Source: Neoscytalidium dimidiatum (taxonomy: Eukaryota; Ascomycota; Dothideomycetes; Botryosphaeriales; Botryosphaeriaceae). From it: a stretch of DNA of 64,000 bases. How positions within the stretch are numbered: position 1 is the first letter of the stretch; each line of letters opens with the position of its first letter. The stretch covers positions 868,001 through 932,000 of the forward strand of contig CM074698.1 of assembly GCA_037367355.1 (NCBI GenBank), written 5' to 3'. A model generated the notes under the pieces. That model was not told the DNA's origin, did no database searches, and saw only the letters and a program-made list of their open reading frames with translations. The position numbers and the translations under genes were made by a program. Positions 48,734 through 59,406 of the stretch are shown here, piece after piece.

Positions 48734-49941
48734 CTATATGTGTAAGACGATCCGGCCCCTGACTTCACCTTTCTTGAGGCAGTCAAGAGCGTGGTTGATG
48801 TCCTCCAGTGGTCTCTCTTCCTTGACAACTTGGATCGGAACCTGGGCTGCAATTTCAAGAGCATCTGCGATCTCCGCCCTTGTGGCGTTGGTCTGACCTA
48901 TCAAACGCAACCCTTTGTGCTGAAGTAAGCCAAGCGGGAGACTTGTACTGTCAGAATACATATATGGACTTTGAGGCGGCAGACTTACTCTATCTGGCAT
49001 GTTCCGATTGCAACAACGGCGGCAAGTCCACGTGAGTATAGTAGAGCTTGTCTAACCATGTCAGAACCACGGTCAGTCGATGCGAGAAGATGTCAATGCA
49101 TCTTACCTGTACGCGATTGGACTTCGTCCAAGTTCGAGTGTCCCGTGAACACCGCTTCCAGTCTTCTCAAGTATGATTTTCACAAGATCATCGGTTGCCG
49201 CGTAATCGAAATATGCGTCTGCACCAAGGCTGCAGCAGAATTCCTCTTTATTCCCCAGATCGATTGCAAGCACGTGAAGGCCCATGAATTTTGCATACTG
49301 AATGGCTAGATGGCCCAGCCCTCCAGCAGCTCCGCTCACACAGACCCAGTTACCCGTATTCACATGGAGAGAACGGAGCGCAGAAAGCACAGTGGCTCCC
49401 GCACAGATGATCGGAGCCGCATTCTTGCTGGACAGTCCCTTGGGGATTTTCACTACATCCCTTCCCGGAACGCAGAGATATTCTAGGGGTACTCAATCAG
49501 TGCCAGAAAAAAAAAGACTTCATGATCTGGCTTACCCTGGAAAGTCCCGTCAGTGTGTAGTCCATGCACTTTCTGATTTGTACAGACTGTCTCTGCACCT
49601 CTCACGCAATGCTCGCAGTAACCACATGTTGAATGCCGCCATCCAAGGCCCACATGATCACCCACGGCAAGATCTGTCGCTTCGGAAACGGTGTCTCCAA
49701 GCTTTACGATCCTTCCTACGCCCTCGTGACCTCCTATCAAGGGACGTAGGGCGTGCGGGGGCGCAGGCGGTCCGCCGTCGCGGGCAAACAGGTCTCCATA
49801 GCACACACCGCTCACTTCCAAATGGACTAGGACCTCAAGGGCTTTGGGTTCTCGTACAACAACTTGATTCTCAATAATGTACGGGCCTCCGTATTCTTCG
49901 CGGAGGATTGCTCCACGGCCAGTAGATTTCAAGGTCGGCAT
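48734..49941 (-). CDS. Zinc-dependent alcohol dehydrogenase
   Basis: Minus-strand exons 49941-49536, 49491-49107, 49051-48989 and 48947-48734; 355 residues, the normal length of the medium-chain dehydrogenase family. It interconverts an alcohol and an aldehyde with NAD(P). Catalytic zinc ligands are Cys47 (GVCYGDL) and His72-Glu73 (GGHEGVG), plus the Cys of APIICAGATVL. The structural zinc cysteines are CGYCEHCVRGAETVC (106, 109, 112, 120). The nucleotide-binding loop is VSGAAGGLGHLAIQYAK. All four exons join without frame conflict. Closest in type to yeast/bacterial class alcohol dehydrogenases such as those acting on benzylic or short-chain alcohols. In this cluster it could oxidise the alcohol made by a P450 (inference). 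Confidence 0.93.
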
Positions 49942-50448
49942 GTCGGCTCTGAATTGTTGCTACGCCGGATACACTGGGGATTTAATACATTATTCTGGTT
50001 CCATCTTGGCTTACGGATGACACTTTACGGATGACATCAATCGGCCCCACCCCCACTCAACTCATCGGCAGCAGACAGGAAACGGACTTTTATGTCGACT
50101 TCTATCTTGGCTCCCGCAGAGATGGCATTGTGGTGAGGTCTGGAAAGCAGGTCAAATGAGACACCATGGAGAGGAGCCGAGGGCTCGCCCGACTGGGGCG
50201 TCATGAACCGAGGCGTGTTTACAGAGTGTAGATCTCTCGTCATTATGGGTGTATTACGAATTGAGGGGAAGAAACGAACCGTAGCTGGGCATTGTGTAAA
50301 ATCAAGTAGCAAATGACAGGAATGCTAGCTTGTCATTATATGCAGCTATTTTAGATGGTTTCCAGTCTCACGAAAGGAGATCATAATTCATTGAAGAGTT
50401 AGGAAATGTCGTTTAGCTTAACCAAAAAAACAAAAAAGAATAACATCT
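49942..50448. promoter_or_regulatory. ADH promoter and ALDH 3' flank with tandem CCCCAC sites
   Basis: CCCCACCCCCAC at 50045-50056 is the exact reverse complement of the 12-mer at 44177-44188. It lies 104 bp upstream of the alcohol dehydrogenase start (minus strand). An open frame at 50243-50037 (minus) covers the site but has no recognisable domain. Confidence 0.5.
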
Positions 50449-52281
50449 CTAATGCAGACCACTCCTCTGGTCATATTTGAAGTACAAAGCCCTGGTCTCC
50501 AAGAAATTCTCCAGTGCATAGGTGTGCATCTCGCGTCCTGCGCCTGATTGCTTCCAGCCGCCCACCGGCATGTCCAACCCCTAAGCAAAGACTGATGTCA
50601 GAAATGCTCGTATATCAATATTTTTTATGAATCACTTACTTGCGTGGGAGCAGAGCAGTTGACACCGACTGCACCAGCCTCAAGTAGCTTAGCAAATCTC
50701 ATCGCGCGTTCGAAGTTTGTGGTATAGACAGAAGCTTAGACGTGTGAGCAACGTCCCTCGGGTTATCTTGGGGTAACATACCAAAAAGACCGAATTCTGA
50801 GTTGTTAGCGCGTTGCAAAACGTCGGCCTCAGACTCGAATGAGTTGATGATGACAACTGGTCCAAACACCTCCTCGTTTGCAATTCTAGAATTTTCGTTT
50901 ACGTTCTTGAATACGGTAGGTTGTACAAAAGCCCCCTAAGTAAAATTAGTAAAATACGCCCCAATCGGATAAAAGCTGCTCACCTTTCCGTCAGCGTTGG
51001 CTTCACCTCCGCCTAATACCAATTGCCCATTTGCTTTCCCATCCTCGATCAGGGCAAGCACTCGCTGTTGCTGATATTTGTCACCTTGAGGCCCTTGAAA
51101 CGTATCTGCCTCATCAGGATTGCCCAACTTCCGTGAAGACATCAGCGCAACAAACTTCTGCACAAATGTATCCATGATGCTTTTCTCGACAAAGATCCGA
51201 CTATTGGCTTGGCAGTGCTGGCCGCTGTTCTGATGGATTGAAAATTCTGTACTGTCCATCTATTAACTAATGGCTCCATCAAGTGCTAATCTTCTACTTA
51301 CGCCTTCACTGCCTCATCAAGAGCAGCATCCGCAAAGACAATGGCTGGACTTTTACCACCGAGCTCCAGCGTCACATTCTTCAAGTTGGAGGCGGCCGCC
51401 ATTTGCATGATTTTCTTGCCCGTTCCGACTGAACCCGTGAACGCAATTTTTCGAATTTTCATGTGCTCTGCCAACAGCCTACCGGTAACTTCGCCAAGGC
51501 CTGAGAGCACGGAGATGACGCCGGCGGGAAAGCCTGCGTCCTTCATAAGGGCGGCTACCTTAAGGGACTATAAAATGTCAACAGAAAGCTATCATCAACC
51601 GCACTGGGCACTAGTATCGCCTACCGCGAGAGGAGCTTTCTCGCTACTCTTGACGATGATGCAGTTACCAACAGCCAACGCTGCTGCTGCCTTCATTGCA
51701 AACATGATCAACGAGACATTCCATGGGATGATGGCCGCAACAACTCCATAGGGTTGCTTCAGGGTGACATTGATCATGCCATTCGTGTTCAAGCTGGACT
51801 GGCCCTGCTTGAAATATGCTGAGTTCGCATAGTGTTGGAAGAGCCCGGCGCAGGCCATCATGTCAAACGCAAAGCTGGCTCGAGGCCTTGTGTGAATTGA
51901 GTCAGCCTCAGCAGGAGGTCAAATATGAAGCGACGCGCCATACTTACCCATGGAGATGCGCTCGAGGTGCGCAAGCTCGTCCCCATTCTGTACGATTAGG
52001 TCTGCAAGCTTCCGGAAAAGCGAAGCTTTTACCACAGGAGACGTGTCTCGCCACTTGGGAAATGAATTCGTAGCCGCATCTACGGCCAAGTCAACGTCAA
52101 CAGCTCCGGCTTGGTAAACGTCTACAACGTGCTCCTCAGTCGCTGGGTTTGTAAGTGGAAACGTGGTTCCGTCGCTTGATGGGACGAACTGCTCTGGGTC
52201 AGTGTTAATAAAACTTTGAACATGGTCCTTGAGTTGTACCTCGTTATTGATGAAGAGCCTTGTCTCAATGTGGGAAGACAT
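50449..52281 (-). CDS. NAD(P)+-dependent aldehyde dehydrogenase
   Basis: Seven minus-strand exons: 52281-51944, 51886-51625, 51567-51302, 51251-50984, 50935-50782, 50734-50640 and 50580-50449; 504 residues. It oxidises an aldehyde to the acid. Motifs in order: FINNE near the start, IPWNVSLIMFAMKAAAALA, the cofactor loop FTGSVGTGKKI, the general base Glu268 in VTLELGGKSP, the nucleophile Cys302 in NSGQHCQANSR, EEVFGPVV, and the C-terminal GWKQSGAGREMHTYALENFL. Cys302 and Glu268 fall at the classical positions. The first junction needs the donor at 51943 (GTATGG) rather than the nearby GTAAGT at 51948 to give RISMGKPRASFAFD. Divergent from the amidohydrolase gene. A role after the alcohol dehydrogenase is likely but inferred. 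Confidence 0.94.
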
Positions 52282-52637
52282 GGTTCAGGTGATAGACCTT
52301 CGCGATGTCCTTCGGACTCGTGATTACCTCAGGAAACCCCAATGAAAGTAGATATGGAATGATCTACTCCAATTACCTGCGTTGCCTCGGGCTCCAACCG
52401 GAGAAGGCACTACCAAGCCCCCACCGACCCCCACCGACCTCCACCATCCCCCACCGCCACCAGCAACCGACCCGAGTAAATTCCTACAAGAGTTCCCGAC
52501 TCGCAAAAGGACCCACACGGAGTTGTTTGGTAATTTTCAGAGCTTGATTTCTCAAGAAACCATCCAAGCTCTTTGGCGTAACTCTGCTCTGCAGGCTAGA
52601 TTCTATTCACAGATTCTTGTAGTTTTCATCTGAAGCA
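52282..52637. promoter_or_regulatory. Divergent promoter of ALDH and amidohydrolase with 10-bp periodic CCCCCACC boxes
   Basis: 356 bp between opposing ATGs. From 52418 four 10-bp units follow each other: CCCCCACCGA twice, CCTCCACCAT, CCCCCACCGC. Three of them contain CCCCAC (52419, 52429, 52449), so the hexamers sit on the same face of the helix. Confidence 0.55.
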
Positions 52638-53732
52638 ATGCCGGCAAGCTCTCTGGTATCTGGCAGTTCTGCCCCGATTGTTGACGTGCACATGCACTTT
52701 TTCGCCGTTGATATCCTCAAGCCTCTGGGCGAATTTATTGCAGCCATGCCAGATGAAATCGAAAAAGCGGTTCAGAAGCTGGTGGGTCGTACTGGCCCCT
52801 TTCTGCAATCATCTCGTTAACAAACGTACAAGGGACTTGCCGCTTCGATCTTATCGCCGGTGATATGGTCGAAGTATACAACCTCGTGGCCTGCCGACCG
52901 CTGGGCACACATGTGTCGCGAAGTCGCGATAGCGCAGGCTGCGGAGGTGGCGGCACAGCCCGCACGTCGCGGATCATTTGCGCCGCTGCCACTTCCCCAT
53001 CTCAATGAGACGCTCGCCGCTCTAAGGTGGTGCGAAGAAGAGCTCGATCCGAAGCCGGACGGTTACGCAATTACAACTTCAGCCAACAATGTCTACCTTG
53101 GCGACGAACATTTCGCGCCACTTATGGAGGAATTCAACAGGCGGAAGGCATTACTCTTCGTGCACCCATCCGAGACCATCATGCCACCCTTGGACGCGAG
53201 CACCTATGGCTTTCAGATGATCGAATTTCCAACGGATACAGCGCGCTGCCTCATGACCATGGTCGATCAGGGCACTTTTACCAAATATCCAGACATTCAA
53301 TGGATTTTCAGCCACAGCGGCGGAAGTTTCCCCTTCCTCTTTCAGCGAGTCATTAGGACTCTGACCGGCTCAAAGCTTATCGGTGCTGGAGGTCCTGGTG
53401 CTACGCAAGTGGACCGCATTTCGGAGAACAACGCAGGACGGTCATTACAAGAAGTATTTGCGGCAGGAAACATCAATTTTGAATGCTCGCAGGGAAATCC
53501 AGCCCATCAATATCTCCTCAAGTCTTTGGGTTTAGAGGCGAAGAATGTCCTCAGCGGCACAGACTGGCCTTTTACGGGCAAGGAGAATGTAGAAGACACA
53601 CTTCACGAGCTCCTCGGCCCGGAGAAAAGCGGTCTATACACTCCAGCGGAAATTATTTCTATCCGATCTGGTAATGCTCTCAGATTGATGCCCCGGCTTC
53701 ACCGTGAGTGGAACAAGTCTAGGCTGTCCTAG
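52638..53732 (+). CDS. Amidohydrolase-2 family enzyme (ACMSD / 6-methylsalicylate decarboxylase-like)
   Basis: Exons 52638-52781 and 52833-53732 (51-nt phase-0 intron, GTGGGT...TACAAG), 347 residues. The family contains metal-dependent decarboxylases of aromatic and muconic acids. Metal ligands visible: His18 and His20 (DVHMHFF), a His in ALLFVHPSE, a His in WIFSHSGGSFPF and the Asp of LSGTDWPF. FAPLPLPHLNETLAAL is also typical. The part between the HxH motif and SILSP is shorter than in most members, so a small exon may be missing. Fungal relatives decarboxylate 6-methylsalicylate to m-cresol in the patulin and yanuthone pathways. Whether this one acts on methylsalicylate, salicylate or another acid is not decided by sequence. 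Confidence 0.85.
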
Positions 53733-54230
53733 GCGAAGACTGAGGATCATGGAGCTTCTTGCTATTACAATTCAACACGAATAGAAAAATAAAACAGCTC
53801 CTTCAGATAGTGCCCAATTAAACTTTTCAAAAACAGCAATGTAAATTTGTAAACACTAATATTTTTGAAAAGTTCTTGAAATTGTTTAAATATGTTTGCC
53901 ATAGGTTCACAAAACCTGCTTGAAAATTTCTCCAGTCCATTGTCTCATTGCTGGAGTCAAAGGTGTGACAGGTAGATCGGGACCACATTCAGCTGGCCAG
54001 CCATATGGCTATCGAATACCACAAATTCCGCATATCAGTGGAGAAAGCATATATTAAGGGGTTCGCCCACATTGCTACCGATGAAGGGAGGCGAGCCCCT
54101 TCTGGCCGGTAGTAACCTCGGATATCAGGAGACTGGTCCCACTTAGCAGTGATAGCCCGGTTGCACATCCCTATTCTGTTTTCTATATCTTCTCCCTAAT
54201 CGTAGACACTTCTGCAGACAACCCGACACA
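53733..54230. other. Intergenic region upstream of P450-2
   Basis: 498 bp, AT-rich directly after the amidohydrolase stop, holding the 3' end of that gene and the P450-2 promoter. No tandem CCCCAC boxes, in contrast to the other cluster promoters. A single CTGGAG near 53950 fits the loose SYGGRG consensus. Confidence 0.45.
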
Positions 54231-56232
54231 ATGATACCAACGACGCAACTAAAGCCCGTTCCTGAGTTATGGAACAGCAATGTGACCTTGATCTTGATTG
54301 CTTTGGCCGCCTACATGGCCGCCGTGGTAAGCGACATTCGCGAAATAACTCCTGTTCCCCCGAACTTGCTAAGCATGTCTGACAGGTAGCACATGCATTT
54401 CTCCTGAGTCCCCACAAACATATCCCTGGTCCTCTCCTCAACAAAGTCAGCGGGTTGCCGCTCATGATTGCATCTGGACGGTTGGTGAAGATGCAATGGA
54501 TCCATGAGCTCTTCGGAAAGTACGGTATGTTTCGCGTGAATAGCTTTCGGAGTCAGCCAGTTTGCTGACTTGCCCTCTTAAGGACCCGTCGTGCAAATTG
54601 CGCCGAACATAATTGCGGTCAACCACAAAGAGGCAATAAAGGAGATATATGGCAAGAAGACCTTTCTGAAATCAGATTTCTACGAAAAGTTTGCCACAAT
54701 CGGACACGAGGCACCCTGCCTAATTCTTAAGGATCCTTCAGAGGCGTCAAAACTGAGAAAGAGTCTGCTTCCGGTCTTTGCACGGCAGAACCTACTTGCC
54801 CAGTCGGACATCATATTGGCACATCTGATGGAATTCATGGATAAGCTCCATAGTTTTGATCGGAAACAGGAACCTATGGACGCGTTTCGATGGATTCGCT
54901 ACTTGACCTTCGATGTAGTCAGTATGTGGTAGGCCAAGCTCATTGGAAAGGACCACTATCTCGCTGACATACTCGCAAAAGCTGATCTCGCATTTAATGG
55001 TAAATACAATATGGTCAGGACGGGAGAGAAAGATCATATATATGCCAAACATGTGGATGGTGCGACGTTCCTGGGCGCTCTGGTAAGTCTGTCTACGCAA
55101 GTGCTCCTCAGCAGTGGCAGAAGACTGAGTACATGTCAGCGAGCGTTCATCTCCTTTTTAGACGTGATCAAAATCCTAGTTCCAATTCCAAGCTTGAGGA
55201 TCCTGTACGAGGATGAGATAGAGTCGTTGCGCGTAAGTCTAGAGTTGAATTGGATCCATTCATGATTACAACAGCGCTGATCCCACTCAAGTACCCCAGT
55301 GACGCGCTGAAAGCCTGGAAAGAACAGCGAAAAGATGGGAAGCTCGATCTCAGCCGCCCGGACTTCCTCAATAAAATCATTCTAAACGGGGAAGACAAGC
55401 CGGATGAAGCCTTGACCGATGAGCAAATCATTGCCGAAATTCAAGAAGTCATGTATGAGCCCATCTACGCGTTGCGCACATTCACAAGCTCCTGGCCAAA
55501 GGCTCATGCGTAATTACAGGGTGGCTGGCAGTGACACGACGGCGATCGCGGCAACATACATACTTTGGGAGCTGGCACGTAATCCCCACATCCAAGACAA
55601 GCTCTATCAAGAACTGGAAGGGGCGTTTCCTGCAGGCATGAAAGATGTCACGGTAATGAAGGTTGAAGCACTGCCGTATTTACACGGGGTGTGCAACGAA
55701 GGGTTGCGTCTACATGCTTCGATAGCAACTATGCTGGAACGCGTTGTCCCACCTAGTGGGGCTGAGATCGGAGGTCACTTTTTGGCAGGTGGCACCGTAG
55801 TCGGGATGCAGGCGTACTCTGTGCATCGACTGGGTTCTATTTATCCAGATCCAGACAAGTTCCTCCCAGAAAGGCAAGCTTCTAAAATTAATCTCTGCAT
55901 AGGATGAGCTCTGCTGATCAGAGTTACAGATGGTTCAATGAGACAGAGGACATGAAGAGGAGCTTGCTCACTTTTTCGAGCGGCCTCCGAGCCTGCATCG
56001 GCCAGAAGTATGTCCATTGTATAAGCGACCCCTCAATAGTCAATACTAACAGAGCTTAAATAGTCTTGCAAAGGTCCTACTCCTTCTGTACATCAGCACA
56101 ATCATGAGGGAGTTCCGCGTAGAAACTGCCCAAGGTACAACAAGCGAGTCTATGACCCAGTTGGACACCTTCACTGCAAAGCCCAAACACGGCAAGTGCG
56201 AACTGTTCTTCAAAGCCAGAGATGGCATTTAA
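54231..56232 (+). CDS. Cytochrome P450 monooxygenase (P450-2)
   Basis: Nine exons: 54231-54326, 54386-54524, 54583-54921, 54982-55082, 55140-55232, 55292-55452, 55520-55873, 55930-56007 and 56064-56232; 509 residues. N-terminal membrane anchor (VTLILIALAAYMAAVVAHAFL), HIPGPLLNK, YGPVVQIAPN, LTFDVVTDLAF (formed by splicing across an apparent in-frame TAG), I-helix VAGSDTTAIA, the ExxR motif as NEGLR, FLPERW and the heme loop FSSGLRACIG (Cys450). Intron 7 (55874-55929) uses a GC donor (AG/GCAAGC). Intron 4 (55083-55139) is a multiple of three without a stop, so retention would keep the frame. ER membrane oxygenase, substrate unknown. It could be the methyl hydroxylase following the neighbouring decarboxylase (inference). 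Confidence 0.9.
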
Positions 56233-59200
56233 GGCAAATTCAGAACGGTGAAAGGTTTCTTCTCCCTTTCCAGTTGAGGTTCAGTTCAAAATAGGCCGGA
56301 GATAGTCAAGAAGAGATTCTAAAAGAAAGTACCGAGACATGGTCCACAATTCGAAGTATGCATGCCGGTCGGTTGATAAAATCTGCTACGCTGGAGGAAT
56401 GAAGACTATCTGTTGACTGGAACCCTTGTGCCCCAGCTGGTCTGTGATCCTGGCGGCTGTCGGTTTCTCAGAGGAAGCATATTAACATTCTTTTCCACTC
56501 ACCAGACTCATGGAACTGACGTTCGTATGACTACTTTGATTACTCATCCAACTGCCTCACCAGTGAAACAACCCCCTCCCCCTCTCCAGAAGCAAATTCA
56601 TACTCATAATCTGGGACTTGGGTACTTGGGTAAACCTCTCTGCTGGCTCTTTACTACTTAATTGGAACCGATTGCTGTGACTGGCCATTCTTTCCTTGAG
56701 TGGGATGTGGCAATAGTCGGAGGTGGCGGGAAGGACTCGGACTCCGTGCGAGGAGCACCCAGCAGTGGAATTTAGCGTTGCGCTGAATTTTCTCATTTTG
56801 GGAAGCCATCTTCAGTTTTGAATGCCCTCAAAGCAGATGATGTGCATTATGTCTGCCTATCGTGAATGCGACCAAATAAGTTTTTTATCCTCCATGATCA
56901 CTACCTTGGACACACGGAAATGGACATCAATCGCGTTCGGACTCTTACTGCCCCACACTGCATTTTTAAGTCGAAACTTTCATAATGCGTATAGAAATGT
57001 AGAAGCAATGGTGTTTGGTGCACCTTTACAGCTCGTCCGTAATGATTAAATACACCATTTGTGGCGGATGGCTATCGGTGTGTCGGTGTTGCCGGTAAAT
57101 TCGGCTAACTCACGTTTCGGTCGAGATACGGCAACAGACCGTGCGTTGCTGACAAAACACGGACATGAGACGGAATAGCCGGAGCAATGATAGTTGCATA
57201 GCATTAAAAGCAAAACCATAGAATCGGGAGTCGTACGCGTAAACTCCTACCCCATAGCTCAAAAAATGGAATGCGACATGATTTACTCAGAGGAAACGCT
57301 CTCCGAAAGTCAGTCTAAGACGCTATAGCGACCCCAGGCATGATAAAAGTCAACTCAAGGAGCGAGCAACATTGAGAACTCAGATGGAGCGGTCAATGAA
57401 GACTCGGTGGAGTTCAACAGCCCCCGCACCCTAGCTATGTGATCAAGCAAGATGATGTTCATGAAATAGGCTCGCGGCAATCGCGTCATTCCATACCCAG
57501 CTCTTTGTCTCATTGCATTAGTTGGTGGTAACAGCCTCGCAGATATACGTCCGCGGGATGGCCGGCGAAACGGAACAGTAGTGTAGTTGAGGTACTGCGG
57601 CCCAAAACACATGTTTTGTATCAGCCGCCTGCAGATGGGCCAATACGACCGGAAAGTGATAGCAAAGTTGGACTCACCAATCAATGTGTCGATATTCGTG
57701 GGTTGTTCATTTTTCTTGCAGATGGAGATGACCCTCAGGGCCACCCATGCCAACTTGTGAGACATCTGTCTGTACCAGGGCCTCGAGACGTAACGACCTC
57801 CTTTATCGGAAGCGGCATGTGTCGGGTAGCAACACGCCATTCTCACGAGAGACCAAACATTGGGTCTAGGTAACTTCAAACTCAGCAACAGATATGGACG
57901 TCACGAATGACAGAGCCTCTAACCGTAGCCCGTGGTAGTTGTTGTAACCGGTGTCGTGTTGTAGCAAACCTCGTAAGTAACTCTCATTCGTTGTGTCTGT
58001 CTCTTCTCTGAGAGAGAGCGGAGGAGCTAAACTACCCAGCGGCGCTAGCGCCACGCGCTACGCGCACCTGCTATAAAAGTAGTTTTCATACCCTTTGAAC
58101 CGAATTATTAAATCCGCGTGTGATGGCATTCGATAGTTCTGTTTCAGGACTCTCAGCACCACCAAGTAGTTAGCCTAATTGGAAAAATCCAGAAGTGGTT
58201 TAGTGTAGCCTGTTCCTTATGAAACGTAGCTCTTCGTGTAGGCCCTTAGAAGGAGCAATCCATTGAGTTCAAACAAGTTCTACCGGATTGTTTGCTGGGA
58301 GGTCTCCTTCAGGCCCAAAAGTCTGGAAAGAAGGTAAAATTGCGTGATTACCATGGGTGCTGATCGGGTCTTTCGCTCAAGGATATACTCCCTTAGCCCA
58401 GGCTCTTTCCCGCGAAACTTTTCGCATCGGGAGTCCACGCCTCGTAGCTGTGCCAGCCTCTTTACATGATGACAATCACCTCATCTTCAAAACATTTCTA
58501 GAGAGTCAAGAAAACGTCTCCAAGTTCTTCCCGAAAAGCATTTGGCCGGCACATGTCGAACCGGTCGCCGGCCGATAGTGAACAGGGAGGCGAAGCCTAT
58601 TTTAGGAGGTAGACTGGGATCCATTTCCAGGATATCATCTATCGGGCGGTCCTCGTAATGCTCGGATGGGGCATGGGTTAGACTAGTCGCGTGCAGATGG
58701 CTGCATTTAGCAGGACCATGAAGGGCGCTAAGATGGAGAGGTCGAATGGCGTTGCTGGTTGAAGACGAGACTGTCGGTGCGAAAGAAGACGCGCGTAATC
58801 ATTGATAAGGACGCTCCTCGTCTTGCTGCCCATGTATTCATGTAGTACTCGGCAAATTGAGAGATGCGGGGGACACTGTGGACACGTGCGAAAATGAGAG
58901 TATGAAGCAGAGATCAGGTTACACACGTTCTCATGATCCTGGTTGCGGCAAGCCAAGACCTGTGCGGGAACCTGCATGTGCGAACAAACTTGGAAGAGGC
59001 CGCTCGACTGTGGGTGGCAGCAGCAAACTTATGGCCAGGACTTCGCGGGGACCGTTTCTTTTGTCGCCGAACCCTCTTCTGGCTCTTGCATCGTGCTCGT
59101 GCAGGACATGTCAAAGACCCACCGGTTCGCACGCACTCCAATGTACAATTGACGGAAAGATGGTAAATCTTGCGCGGGATCGCGATGCGATCGCACTGTT

Positions 59201-59406
59201 ACAAGGGTGCCTGCTTACATACGCGCTGGCACTACAACTCACCGACAACCTGCTTCGCTTCTCGTTTGATCTGACTTGAAATCCGGAGCTATCTCCTAAC
59301 CCCCGCTACGTCCTCCTGCAAGTGACTCGACACGATTCAATGATACAGCTCGACGCTTGCTCATAACGCGCGCAAAACTCCGAGGACAACGCCTTTCACT
59401 AAACAT
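56233..59406. other. 3.2-kb gene-free region on the right of the cluster
   Basis: Only short frames occur. The longest (57888-57355, minus) has no recognisable domain and no coding bias. No ring-cleavage dioxygenase, transporter or transposon remnant could be identified here. Confidence 0.5.

Noticed and set aside
50037..50312. 91-codon minus-strand frame between ADH and ALDH
   Set aside because: No domain, and it overlaps the ADH promoter element CCCCACCCCCAC; probably chance. A relic of a small cluster gene cannot be excluded.
54898..54936. Calling P450-2 a pseudogene because of an in-frame TAG
   Set aside because: A 60-nt intron with good signals removes the stop and restores the expected P450 motif.
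57355..57888. 177-codon minus-strand frame, considered as a decayed heterokaryon-incompatibility gene
   Set aside because: The one suggestive segment (SRPWYRQM) is too short to support the family, and a plausible intron leads straight into a stop.
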